From Granulicella sp. 5B5 (GTDB lineage Bacteria > Acidobacteriota > Terriglobia > Terriglobales > Acidobacteriaceae): 64,000 bases of DNA. The translations under genes were made by a program, and so were the position numbers. The stretch lies in assembly GCF_014083945.1 (NCBI RefSeq), contig NZ_CP046444.1, positions 1,612,001 to 1,676,000 on the forward strand, written 5' to 3'. A model generated the notes under the pieces. That model worked only from the letters and a program-made list of their open reading frames with translations, did not search any database and was not told the origin of the DNA. This document shows positions 18,601-26,136 of the stretch, in pieces (the stretch's first letter is position 1; each line of letters starts with the position of its first letter).

Positions 18601-18835
18601 CCATATGATCGATGCCGCTTGCGAGCGTGAACTGGCGCTCAAGATGATAGGTGATATTCGTCTCAATCTGAGCGGGCGGCATGCCCGAGTAGAACGTAGC
18701 CACCGCGACCACAGGCATGTTGACAGCGGGGAACATGTCGACCGGCATGTCTGAGGCGCTGACCGTGCCCAGGATCATCACGACCAGACAGAGGACAACG
18801 ATCAAATAGGGGTTTCGAATGGAAAATCCCGACAT
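15656..18835 (-). CDS. RND-family efflux pump inner-membrane subunit
   Basis: 1059 residues, the normal size of an AcrB/HAE/HME-type pump: an N-terminal helix (YLIVVLCLVVMILGTV), porter repeats, a central cluster of helices (about 335-500), a second half starting near 560 and the C-terminal helix cluster (about 900-1045). It would form a proton-driven trimer passing substrate to the adaptor and TolC encoded upstream. In TM4 the AcrB Asp407-Asp408 pair reads Asp398-Asn399 (SRLIDNSVVVLEN). In TM10 the position of AcrB Lys940 is Ser959 (ALSNSILIVEF). The classical proton-relay set is therefore incomplete and this is a divergent subfamily. Substrates are unknown; metals or organic compounds are both possible. 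Confidence 0.93.
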   Translation of the reverse strand: MSGFSIRNPYLIVVLCLVVMILGTVSASDMPVDMFPAVNMPVVAVATFYSGMPPAQIETNITYHLERQFTLASGIDHMESRSLPGVSLIRVYFRTGTDADADAATISSLAMSDLRDMPPGTYPPIILKQDAASIPVSLVTLSGSGLDESKLKDLGQNFVRNQLASVDGASVPQPFGGRWRQIMLYADPYKLEANQLSPMDVVRAVNDANVILPAGDVEIGRNDYDLYTNSMLGGAKDIAQVPLKMVGQSPVRVGDVAVPLDSFSRQFNVVRVNGQRAVYLPIFKAGADANTISIVNGVRATLKKLYDVPASLKTEVVFDQSRFVKTAIETLLHEGGVGLFLTCLMILIFLGSMRATIAVFFSIPLSLLATFFVLKLAGSSINSMVLGGLALALSRLIDNSVVVLENIFRHLEGGEPPSVAAEKGGQEVALPVLAGTLTTVVVFFPVTMLYGVSRFLFSALALAVVISLFASYFVALTVVPLFCARFIKSPHGDVVHESAEGEYTIDAAAPSSKKLGFGARFNAAFARGFDKMLHRYDTLVQKVLKAPKLVLGVSGIVFVLSLFLFPLLGLSFFPRTDAGQFVINFKAPSGTKLTDTEAEAAKIESIVRHIVSKHDMALTVTNIGVDPGFSALFTPNSAMHTGFTQVALSEDHKVSSYTYIDEVKKALATQMPELQTFFSSGSLVDGVLNMGAPAPIDIRVAGNDITADYNTAQSIAGKVRQINGVADVYIPQDIDYPSLRISVDRTRADELGLTEKEIVSNIITAVTSNQMIAPSIWIDPKTGNNYFLTVQYKEGQIKSLEDLKAIPLHGTNIKSPTRLDMVADIQQFKAPTELDHTQIRRFVDIYVRPQKESLNRIADQINKIVASTHPPQGIDVKLTGSVNSMNESFKSFAIGLTLSVLLLFLILVAQFRSFMDPFIILLALPPGITGVIVALLLWGTTLNVMSLMGVVMLAGIALSNSILIVEFAHHLMKEGMGVRESITTSCRVRLRPILMTSLATLIGLLPMALKLGEGSEAYAPLAQALIGGLTVSVILTVFLVPAGFFLVYQNRKVGNEQHA

Positions 18836-18864
18836 CTTTCCTCGCTCTTTTTCTTGAAACAGTG

Positions 18865-20082
18865 TTAGCTGTGGCTTGGACCGTTCTCGTATGTCGCTGG
18901 GCGAGGTTGAACCTTCTCACCTTCGGAGAGACCGGTGTGGCGGCCGACGACGACTTGATCTCCTGCCTCGAGCCCGGAGAGAACCTCCAGCCGGGTCGGC
19001 GTCTGTAAGCCAGTCGTAACCTGAACAACGTGAACTACACCATCTCGAACGACGTAGGCCTGCTCGACGCTGGTTCCCAATCCGTCGATAGCGTCGATAG
19101 GAACACTCATCACATGGGGGTGGTCTGCAAGATGCAGATGAACTTCGGCGTACATGCCTGGCAACAAGCTCCCGTCCGCGTTGCGCACATCTACCTGCGT
19201 ATCCATGGTGCGTGTATCCATCTGCACGGAACCGGCATATCGCGCGATCTTGCCGCGAAGCGTACGTGATGGATTTGCTACGTTGACATCGACGGACTGG
19301 CCATCCTTGATCTCGGCGGCATCCGTAACCGGAACAGGAAGCGTAAGACGCAGCACGTCATACTGCGCGAGACGTACGACTGGCATTGCTTGCGTCTGCG
19401 AGGAGATGCCCGCCTGAATCATTGAGCCGGTGTTGGCGTATCGCTTCGTCACGATTCCATTGAAAGGGGCACGGATCGTTGCGTATTGCATCATCGCGCC
19501 CGCGCGCGCATACTCCGAATCGGCTGCCAATTTTGACTCTTGCGCTGCCTGGAGCGCGGATTTCGCGCTGGCGAGCTGGGCAACCGCCTCCGCATCACGC
19601 GACTGGGCAACATCTACATCCTGCCGCGGCACAAGACCCTTGTTTTTCGTGGCGACTTCATTGATGCGTTGGAATGAAAGGTGCGCGATGTTAGCCTCGG
19701 CTTCTGCACGCTGCACGCCAGCTCGCGCTGTCACGACATTCGCTTCGGCAGCAGCCACTCCAGCTTTGGCTTTTTCGAGTTCGTCCTGGATTTCAGGAAC
19801 CTCCAGGACCGCGAGAACATCGCCGGTCTTCACATGCGAGCCGATATCTACGCGAATATCGCGAACATAACCAGCAACCTTCGCCATGACATCAACGTCT
19901 TGAAATGGCTCGAACTCGGCAGAGAGAACAACATTGTTCTGAAGAGTTGCAGGTCCGACAATCGCCACAGGCACGATTGGCGCCTCTGCCACAGACGGTG
20001 CGCTCGATTTGCATGATGTCAAAATGCTTGCGCAGGAAGCAGTCATCAAACTGATCGCCAGCGCGCGTCTCTTTGTGGCCAT
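18865..20082 (-). CDS. RND efflux periplasmic adaptor (membrane fusion protein)
   Basis: 405 residues; start at the ATG 20082 with aaaggat upstream, preferred over a TTG at 20100. A lipoprotein signal ends in ILTSC, so it is probably anchored to the inner membrane. The AcrA-like order is visible: a barrel-sandwich half (DVMAKVAGYVRDIRVDIGSHVKTGDVLAVLE), a long coiled-coil hairpin rich in Ala/Glu (about 85-190), the returning half (IRAPFNGIVTKRYANTGSMI), then beta-barrel and membrane-proximal domains. It bridges the RND pump and the TolC-like channel; both genes flank it with gaps of 29 bp (pump) and 14 bp (channel). Confidence 0.95.
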   Translation of the reverse strand: MATKRRALAISLMTASCASILTSCKSSAPSVAEAPIVPVAIVGPATLQNNVVLSAEFEPFQDVDVMAKVAGYVRDIRVDIGSHVKTGDVLAVLEVPEIQDELEKAKAGVAAAEANVVTARAGVQRAEAEANIAHLSFQRINEVATKNKGLVPRQDVDVAQSRDAEAVAQLASAKSALQAAQESKLAADSEYARAGAMMQYATIRAPFNGIVTKRYANTGSMIQAGISSQTQAMPVVRLAQYDVLRLTLPVPVTDAAEIKDGQSVDVNVANPSRTLRGKIARYAGSVQMDTRTMDTQVDVRNADGSLLPGMYAEVHLHLADHPHVMSVPIDAIDGLGTSVEQAYVVRDGVVHVVQVTTGLQTPTRLEVLSGLEAGDQVVVGRHTGLSEGEKVQPRPATYENGPSHS

Positions 20083-20096
20083 ACCGTGAAATCCTT

Positions 20097-21413
20097 TCAA
20101 TTCAAGAGTCCAGCCGCAAAGTCAAGTTCCGCGCGCCGTGAGAGATAGGTGTAATTCGCATCAGCCGCCGAAATCTCCGCAGAGGTTTCGTTCACTTGTG
20201 CCTCGTTCAACTCGACGATGCTACCCAACCCGGAATCGTAACGTGCTTGCGCAAGACGGAGCGCCTCCTTCGTTTGCGCTACCAAGCGTGTGGTAACGGC
20301 CAGACTCTGGAAGGCTTCATTGGCACGCTGCCAGCTGTTCCGCACCTGTTCGGTGACCTCCAGGTGCAACTCTCGCACGTCGTTGGCCCGAGCATTCGCT
20401 TCAGATTGAGCTTCGGCACGGCGAGCCGCAAAAAGACCGCCATTGAAGATCGGAATATTGAGATTGAAAGCTGCCGCTGCGTAACTGTTCTGTAGGGTGT
20501 GATCGTGGTAAGGAATCTCTCCGCCAGCCGCACCGACACCAAGAGTTGGATAGCTCAAACGCTTTTCGGCAGTGGCAAATTGCTCTGCGGCATGTTGTTG
20601 CGCCTCGGCTGCACCCAGATCTGCACGTTGATTCTGCGCTTCGGACTGCAAGCTATCGGGAGCGGGCGGAAGAGCACCGGGGGCGATGGGTTCCACTAAC
20701 GACGCAGTGACAGCCTGTGCAGTACCCATGGCGGTTGCCAGCCGCGCTCGTTGTTGGGCAACGACACTTTGGGCCTGTACGACGGCGAGGTCAGCCTCGC
20801 TAGCCAACACTTCGGCAAAGTTCACATCAACCGTTGAACGCAGCTCACTTTGCGCCAAGGCGTTTAGCTGCTTCGCTACTAGATGACGGTTAGTTTGGGC
20901 AGCTCGAGCAGCTCGCAGAACAGCTTCTGCTCCGAGAACCTGATAATACGCGTCGCGAACATTTAGCCTCACCTGCGCGCGCGTCAGAGTCGCCAGATCG
21001 CTTTGTGCCAGCGCGCTGGATCGACTACTGCCTACTAGCGCGCTGGTTCGCCCGAAATCGGTAACGAGTTGCGTGAGCTGACCACCGTACGCGAATCGAT
21101 CCGAAATGGATGAGGTAGTCAATGCTCCAGCGGCTGTAGCGGTTCCGGCATCCGCGACGAGGGCTCCCGTCGCATTGAATGCCGCGGCCGGAAAATACGC
21201 GGAGCGTGCTTCTCGAATTCGGGCTGCAGCAGCTCGCGCCCGCTCTTGAGACGCAAGCATACGAGGTTGGTTCGCAAGAGCTATCGTCTCCGCCTGCGAC
21301 AAGGCCAAGGGAGTAGATGCAACCTGAGACTGGGAAGGCTGAGCAATGACGCTGCATGTCGCAATGGGAAAGGCTAGGGCGCAGGCTGTGGCAAGAGTTC
21401 TCGTCCAAACCAT
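20097..21413 (-). CDS. TolC-like outer membrane efflux channel
   Basis: 438 residues with a signal peptide (ALAFPIATCSVIAQP). Two repeats of the outer-membrane-efflux-protein family are present: long Ala/Gln/Glu-rich helices such as RARAAAARIREARSAYFP and EAQSEANARANDVRELHLEVTEQVRNSW, each with a beta hairpin. It would be the exit duct of the tripartite pump. Its start codon overlaps the stop of the upstream DUF190 gene (TAATG), suggesting coupled translation. Confidence 0.94.
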   Translation of the reverse strand: MVWTRTLATACALAFPIATCSVIAQPSQSQVASTPLALSQAETIALANQPRMLASQERARAAAARIREARSAYFPAAAFNATGALVADAGTATAAGALTTSSISDRFAYGGQLTQLVTDFGRTSALVGSSRSSALAQSDLATLTRAQVRLNVRDAYYQVLGAEAVLRAARAAQTNRHLVAKQLNALAQSELRSTVDVNFAEVLASEADLAVVQAQSVVAQQRARLATAMGTAQAVTASLVEPIAPGALPPAPDSLQSEAQNQRADLGAAEAQQHAAEQFATAEKRLSYPTLGVGAAGGEIPYHDHTLQNSYAAAAFNLNIPIFNGGLFAARRAEAQSEANARANDVRELHLEVTEQVRNSWQRANEAFQSLAVTTRLVAQTKEALRLAQARYDSGLGSIVELNEAQVNETSAEISAADANYTYLSRRAELDFAAGLLN

Positions 21414-21772
21414 TAGGAGACTACCTTCTCCTTCCCAACAATGTTCTTTAGAACTTGAGTCGGATGCGCTTCAACCAGGCCGTCTGTGACTATTTCCAGA
21501 AGAGCGGGAAGAATCGAATTGACCTTTTCGGTCATCTCCACGAAGACAATGACGACGGGGAGATGCAGGCCAGCAACACCCCCCTCGTCGATCTTATGTA
21601 GATGTCCACTAGAACCAAATCCTGCGTATGGGTGAAGCACGGTCGCTCCACCGACGCCCACGCCGCCCTCCCGGAGGAAGGACAAAATCTCGTCACGCAA
21701 GAAGCCCTTCGCGCCGCCGGTGTCCTGATTGAGATAGATCGTGACTTTTGTAGCCGGTCCCACTGGCAGCAT
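21413..21772 (-). CDS. DUF190 family protein (PII-like fold)
   Basis: 119 residues. Family pattern: KVTIYLNQD at the N-terminus, then EILSFLREGGVGVGGATVLHPYAGFGSSGHLH, then LPVVIVFVEMTEKVNSILPALLEIVTDGLVE. DUF190 proteins are small, soluble, trimeric proteins structurally akin to PII signalling proteins and are frequently encoded with transporters; the ligand is not established. Here it is the second gene of the efflux operon and is translationally coupled to the TolC-like gene. A role in sensing or gating pump activity is inference. Confidence 0.88.
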   Translation of the reverse strand: MLPVGPATKVTIYLNQDTGGAKGFLRDEILSFLREGGVGVGGATVLHPYAGFGSSGHLHKIDEGGVAGLHLPVVIVFVEMTEKVNSILPALLEIVTDGLVEAHPTQVLKNIVGKEKVVS

Positions 21773-21796
21773 GCAATTCTCCGAATTTGAAATTAC

Positions 21797-22570
21797 TTAT
21801 TTACTCGAAGCATCCGGCATCGTTTCGAGGAGCGCGATGCTGTGCTTCCATATTTGCGGAGTGCTGTGGGTAGACACCAGTCCGATGTGTGAATCATCGA
21901 AGCTGGTCAGCGACATATTGGTAAACCCGTAGAGGCCGCAGGCAGAAGCTGAGAACTGGGACATAGGCTGCTCAGTATCTCCAGCGTCGCAGTTCACAGG
22001 ACCACGGACATTGGCGATGAGATGAGCATAAGCACCACCCTTCTTGTTGTAACCAACCACGTCACCATTGCGGTCGCGAATCTCTTTCTGTGAAGGCACC
22101 AATTGATCGCCCCCCACCTGAGTCAAAGTGCCAAGCGGGTCCATGTCCGAGGGGGGCGGGTCTGCAGCGTGCCAACCGGTGAGTGGGTCGGCCATAGCCC
22201 GCAGAGAAACATGAAGAGGAATCGATTGCCCTTGCACCTGAAGAGAGTCGAATTGAATCTCTAAAACGCCAGGGACCTGCTTTGCGTAGGGCGTCTCGTC
22301 GTAGGCGAATGCCTTGGCGGCAAGTATGTGCCCTGTCACCAGAGTGCCAGCGGGGACTACTCGGCCATCGACCAAATGAATAGCCTGCGTGGTTCTGGCC
22401 TGAATGGTGTCGCCTGGCCTGGAGTGGGAAGCGCTCACTGTCTTCGTGAAGCTGATTGGCAGAGTTGCATGAGCTGGGAGCTGGGCTGCCGTTGCCGATG
22501 TCGCGTGGCTTTGTGCCGGGCAGGCACTAGCTGCGACCATAATAAGTGTGGCGATGCGAAGAAATGTCAC
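21797..22570 (-). CDS. Secreted protein of unknown function at the head of the efflux operon
   Basis: 257 residues from a GTG at 22570 with gaggaag upstream. A signal peptide (LRIATLIMVAASACPAQ) precedes a beta-rich domain containing SRPGDTIQARTTQAIHLVDGRVVPAGTLVTGHI, a motif resembling the secreted beta-sandwich proteins often seen in acidobacteria. Cys are spaced as CDAG...SACG near 200-215. The stop lies 24 bp before the DUF190 start, so it is probably the first gene of a five-gene operon. I do not recognise the family well enough to assign a function; its location suggests a periplasmic or surface accessory of the pump. Confidence 0.75.
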   Translation of the reverse strand: MTFLRIATLIMVAASACPAQSHATSATAAQLPAHATLPISFTKTVSASHSRPGDTIQARTTQAIHLVDGRVVPAGTLVTGHILAAKAFAYDETPYAKQVPGVLEIQFDSLQVQGQSIPLHVSLRAMADPLTGWHAADPPPSDMDPLGTLTQVGGDQLVPSQKEIRDRNGDVVGYNKKGGAYAHLIANVRGPVNCDAGDTEQPMSQFSASACGLYGFTNMSLTSFDDSHIGLVSTHSTPQIWKHSIALLETMPDASSK

Positions 22571-22702
22571 GGTACTTCCTCCTGCTTCAAGAAGAAGTGA
22601 ACCATGTACTCACCTTACAGAATCCTTACATTTTCCTTACAAATGCCGCCAGAGCTACAAGTTCCGGACCATCCGCGCCTATTATCGGGGGAGGAGCAAC
22701 GC

Positions 22703-23410
22703 GTGCATAACGCATCCCGGCGATCTCATATCCTCATCATCGAGGATGACAGTAAACTGGCCACAGCCCTTGTATCAGGGATCGAGGCGGAAGGTTACGA
22801 TGTGACGTGGGCTTCATCGGCAGAAGAAGGATTTTTTCGGCTTCACAGCCGGAAACCTGATCTCTTGCTGCTTGATATCACCCTGCCGCAGCGTGACGGC
22901 CTTGATCTCCTCCGAGAGATTCGTCGAAACCGGATCGATGTGCGAGTCTTGATGCTCACCTCGCATAACACCATCGAGGATCGAGTTCAGGGTCTGAAGA
23001 CAGGTGCCGACGATTATCTAGGCAAGCCGTTTTCATTTCCGGAGCTGATTGCACGAATCGAAGCGCTGTTACGTCGCATTCTGCCGGAACCGACCTCCGA
23101 TCTGCTAAGTGTCGCCGACCTCTTCCTGAACATAAGAACCCGCACCGCAACCCGTGCAGGGAAATCTATTGATCTTTCGCAAAGAGAATTCGATTTACTC
23201 CTTTATCTTGCCGAGAATGGAGGACGGACGGTATCGCGTGAGATGCTCGCGAAAGATGTATGGAAGGAAAACTCGCGCTTTACGCCGCTCGATAATGTCA
23301 TTGACGTACAGATGACGCGACTTCGGAAGAAAATAGACGATTCCTTTTCTGTGAAGCTGCTGCACACCGTTCGCGGTCTTGGCTTCAGTCTGCGGGAGCC
23401 CGAAGCATGA
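22703..23410 (+). CDS. OmpR/PhoB-type response regulator
   Basis: 235 residues from GTG at 22703, chosen because gaggag lies 6 nt upstream and because the receiver begins at once (HILIIEDD); a longer frame from 22604 adds an unlikely N-terminus. Receiver: acidic pair E14-D15-D16, phosphoacceptor D58 (LLLLDITLP), switch Thr in MLTSH, Lys108 (GKPF). The C-terminal winged helix has LSQREFDLLLYLAENGGRTVSREML and TPLDNVIDVQMTRLRKKID. It is divergent from the efflux operon and overlaps the kinase gene by 4 bp. Most likely it activates the pump operon from the shared intergenic region. Confidence 0.95.
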   Translation: MHNASRRSHILIIEDDSKLATALVSGIEAEGYDVTWASSAEEGFFRLHSRKPDLLLLDITLPQRDGLDLLREIRRNRIDVRVLMLTSHNTIEDRVQGLKTGADDYLGKPFSFPELIARIEALLRRILPEPTSDLLSVADLFLNIRTRTATRAGKSIDLSQREFDLLLYLAENGGRTVSREMLAKDVWKENSRFTPLDNVIDVQMTRLRKKIDDSFSVKLLHTVRGLGFSLREPEA

Positions 23411-24843
23411 ACTTGTTGTTCGCAAAACAGATTCGCAGCCGACTTACCGTTTGGTACATAGCCGTTTTAGCGATGATTCTCGCGGTGTACATCGTGCTCG
23501 TCTTCGCATTTCAGTACAAATTCGTGAGTAATCAGATCTATCACGATGAAGTCCAGGATGTTGAGACAGTCGAGGGGCTCTTGTACTTTGATCAAAGTGG
23601 CACCTTGAAACTTCGGCAGAACTATTTCAGCCACCCCAAATCACATTTGCTGATCGATCGGCTGATGGAGGTTCGCGATCTTTCGGGCGTTGTACTGTAC
23701 AGGACGCCAACGCTCAATGGAGCGCCACTTGGCGGAGCCTCTCTTCCGGACGAAGGAAACGAAGGTTTCAATCGACGCATTATCAAAATGCCCGATGGGA
23801 CACATGTCTTCTTGATCAGTCATCTACACACGATGCAAGGCCGTGTGCTTCTTATTCGCCTCGGCTATAGTCTTGCTCCGTTCCATGAACGAATGGCTCA
23901 GTTCTTTGAGATTCTTTTGATTGCGTTACCTGTAGTTCTCGTGTTCGCCGGATTCGCGGGCTATCAGATAGCCAAGCGTGCGCTGGAGCCATTGGAGGAG
24001 ATGGCCCAGAAGGCGCAGCGGATCACCGCGCAGAATCTCCATGACAGATTGGATATTGAGAACCCCGACGACGAATTGGGACACATGGCCGTGGTCTTCA
24101 ACGACCTATTGAATCGCCTGGAGCGTGCATTCCAGCAGTTGAGCAGCTTTACCGCCGACGCCGCTCACGAGCTACGAGCGCCCATGGCAGCGATGCGTGC
24201 CCTTGGAGAAGTTGCACTTCGGCATCAAAATGGTACCGACAACGACAAAGAAGTTATTGCAAGCATCCTCGAAGAAACTTCCCGGCTCGAAGAGACGATC
24301 AACGGCTTACTTTTGTTGGCAAAAGCGGAAGCAGCACAGGCTGTAGGCCCGAATACCTTCTCTCTCGTAGAGGTCATCAATGAGGTATCGACCCTGCTTG
24401 AAGTACTTGCCGAGGAGCATGGGACCCAATTGATAATGCAGGTTGATACTTCAGACGCGTTCTCCGTTACGGGAGACAGAAGCTTAATACGAAGCGCCAT
24501 CATGAATGTCGTTCACAACGCGATCAAATTCTCCCCGGCGGATTCGATTGTGACAGTGACGTATTCGATCAACCAATCGCAAAGCACGTTTGTCGAAATG
24601 ACAGTGACCGACCAAGGACCAGGTATCGAGTCCTCTGAGGGCGAGTTAGTATTTGATCGGTTTTATACCAGTACACGGCGCGAAACTTTACCGAACAAGG
24701 GCACTGGCCTGGGGCTTTCGATTGCAAAGCTCGTGATTGAACGTTCGGGTGGAGAGATTTACTTCGACCACACGGTTTCAGTGGGGACTCGCTGCATCCT
24801 GAAACTTCCCGCACACCCCATATTGCGGTCGGAATCTATATGA
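23407..24843 (+). CDS. Sensor histidine kinase paired with the preceding regulator (CusS-like layout)
   Basis: 478 residues. TM1 (about 14-36), a periplasmic sensor of about 130 residues, TM2 (about 168-187), HAMP (about 188-240), HisKA with H254 (ADAAHELRAPMAAMR), then an ATPase domain with an N box (NVVHNAIKFSP), DQGPGI and GTGLGLSIAKLV. The layout matches CusS/heavy-metal-type kinases of efflux systems. The sensor domain lacks an obvious His/Cys/Met cluster, so metal sensing is not supported by the sequence alone. ATG overlaps the regulator stop codon. Confidence 0.94.
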   Translation: MNLLFAKQIRSRLTVWYIAVLAMILAVYIVLVFAFQYKFVSNQIYHDEVQDVETVEGLLYFDQSGTLKLRQNYFSHPKSHLLIDRLMEVRDLSGVVLYRTPTLNGAPLGGASLPDEGNEGFNRRIIKMPDGTHVFLISHLHTMQGRVLLIRLGYSLAPFHERMAQFFEILLIALPVVLVFAGFAGYQIAKRALEPLEEMAQKAQRITAQNLHDRLDIENPDDELGHMAVVFNDLLNRLERAFQQLSSFTADAAHELRAPMAAMRALGEVALRHQNGTDNDKEVIASILEETSRLEETINGLLLLAKAEAAQAVGPNTFSLVEVINEVSTLLEVLAEEHGTQLIMQVDTSDAFSVTGDRSLIRSAIMNVVHNAIKFSPADSIVTVTYSINQSQSTFVEMTVTDQGPGIESSEGELVFDRFYTSTRRETLPNKGTGLGLSIAKLVIERSGGEIYFDHTVSVGTRCILKLPAHPILRSESI

Positions 24844-25025
24844 AGTCCTCGGTCAGCGCGACGCTCGGCATGAGGCTCTGTTTGCTCCGTATCTCTTACG
24901 ACTCAGATAGGGAAACGGAGGTTTTCGAGTATCGCAATCATGTGGCGCGATAGTCAAAATGGCATTAGCGTGACCACAGACAGATTTACCCTCAAACCAA
25001 TCCATCAAATGCCGGGACGAAACGC

Positions 25026-25970
25026 CTAGGATGCGGCGAAGGCGGTCTGGAGTTCGATGGCGGCGAGAGCGGCGAAGAGGGTGGACCACTCAAGCCAGAC
25101 GCGGGTCTCGTTCCAGGTGGCGAAGAAGAAGGTGACGGCCATGCAGCCAGTGGCCGCGTAGAGAGTCCGTTGCTGAGTGGGGGTGAGGGAGCGCCGGGCC
25201 AGGAAGACGGGTATCCAGAGGAAGCCGACGATGGAGAAGAGCTGCGGCCAGTGCCAGGGGGCGGCCATACGGTACCAGGGGACGGCATTGAGCTTAGGGA
25301 GATTGTGCGGGTAGAGGACGACTCCAAGGGTGCGCGAGGCGAGCCAGAGCAGCGTGGCGATGCCCGCGGAGGCGAGCCAGGCGTGGCTGCGGCGAGAGGA
25401 CCTCCATTGGACGGCGAGAACGACGATCACGAGGAAGATGGAGGTCTCGCGGGTGAAGACGTCGATGGCGAGGAAGGCGAGGAAGAGCCAAGGCTCGTCG
25501 GCGAGGAGGCAGAGGGTGGCGGCGCCGAAGAGAGCGAAGTGCGGGAGGTCGTAGGGGTACCAGAGAGCTTGCTCAAAACGGGCGGCGTAGCTGGCGTAGA
25601 GGATGACGAGGAGCAGTGCCCAGAGGAGCCAGTCGTAACGGAGGCCTAGTTTGCGGGCGTAGCCGAGCGAGAAGAGGCCGAGGGCGTTGACGGCGACGAT
25701 TCCGAGCAGGATGCAGCCAAGCTTGGCCGCGGTGAGGGGCTCATATTGCGTGAGATGCAGCGTGAAGCGCGCAGCAGCGTGTGCGAGAAACGATGAGGAC
25801 TGCGCCCAGCGGACGAAGGGGACGAGGAGGAGCCGGCGCTGGAATGGGAGCGGGGCGTTGCCGGCGGCGTAGGAGGCAAGCGAGAGGTAGCTGGTGTTGA
25901 CGAAGAAGATGGAGAGGACGCAGTGCGTGGTGGCGAGCAGGAGCAGGAAGAGGGTGGTGGCTCGGCGCAT
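25026..25970 (-). CDS. Polytopic membrane protein, glycan-synthesis type, function unknown
   Basis: 314 residues with eight or nine hydrophobic helices; start at 25970 with ggag upstream. Features shared with the membrane protein at 28974-30008: a loop with PLPFQRRLLL (QYRIGV there) after the first helix, and a C-terminal NETRVWLEW (DEVRVFLPM there). An acidic AIDVFTRETSIFL motif sits between helices. The style resembles membrane glycosyltransferase- or polymerase-like proteins of exopolysaccharide loci, but I cannot name a family. Confidence 0.6.
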   Translation of the reverse strand: MRRATTLFLLLLATTHCVLSIFFVNTSYLSLASYAAGNAPLPFQRRLLLVPFVRWAQSSSFLAHAAARFTLHLTQYEPLTAAKLGCILLGIVAVNALGLFSLGYARKLGLRYDWLLWALLLVILYASYAARFEQALWYPYDLPHFALFGAATLCLLADEPWLFLAFLAIDVFTRETSIFLVIVVLAVQWRSSRRSHAWLASAGIATLLWLASRTLGVVLYPHNLPKLNAVPWYRMAAPWHWPQLFSIVGFLWIPVFLARRSLTPTQQRTLYAATGCMAVTFFFATWNETRVWLEWSTLFAALAAIELQTAFAAS

Positions 25971-25989
25971 GCTTGGCTCCTGTGGAATG

Positions 25990-26116
25990 GGCCGGGGCTA
26001 AAGCCCCCCTCCATTTGGGTATCGATTTCAGGGGCCTGAAGGCCCTGCTCCCTCCGGAAAAGCAACGACAACAGCAACGACAACAGCAGATTCCCTTTGG
26101 GAATGACAACAAGAAC
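25990..26116. repeat. Cluster of dispersed repeats
   Basis: Two hairpins with the aaagcc/tgaagg cores (25992-26007, imperfect; about 26029-26047, agggcc arms) are followed by a tandem agcaacgacaac tract (26061-26084) and a cagattccctttgggaatga unit (26087-26106). This is the same assembly of units as at 4.5-4.8 kb. Confidence 0.75.
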
Positions 26117-26136
26117 AAGGAGAGACGGCTAGAGAG

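Noticed and set aside
23195-23425. Minus-strand open frame opposite the response regulator
   Set aside because: Antisense to a well-supported DNA-binding domain and without protein-like features.
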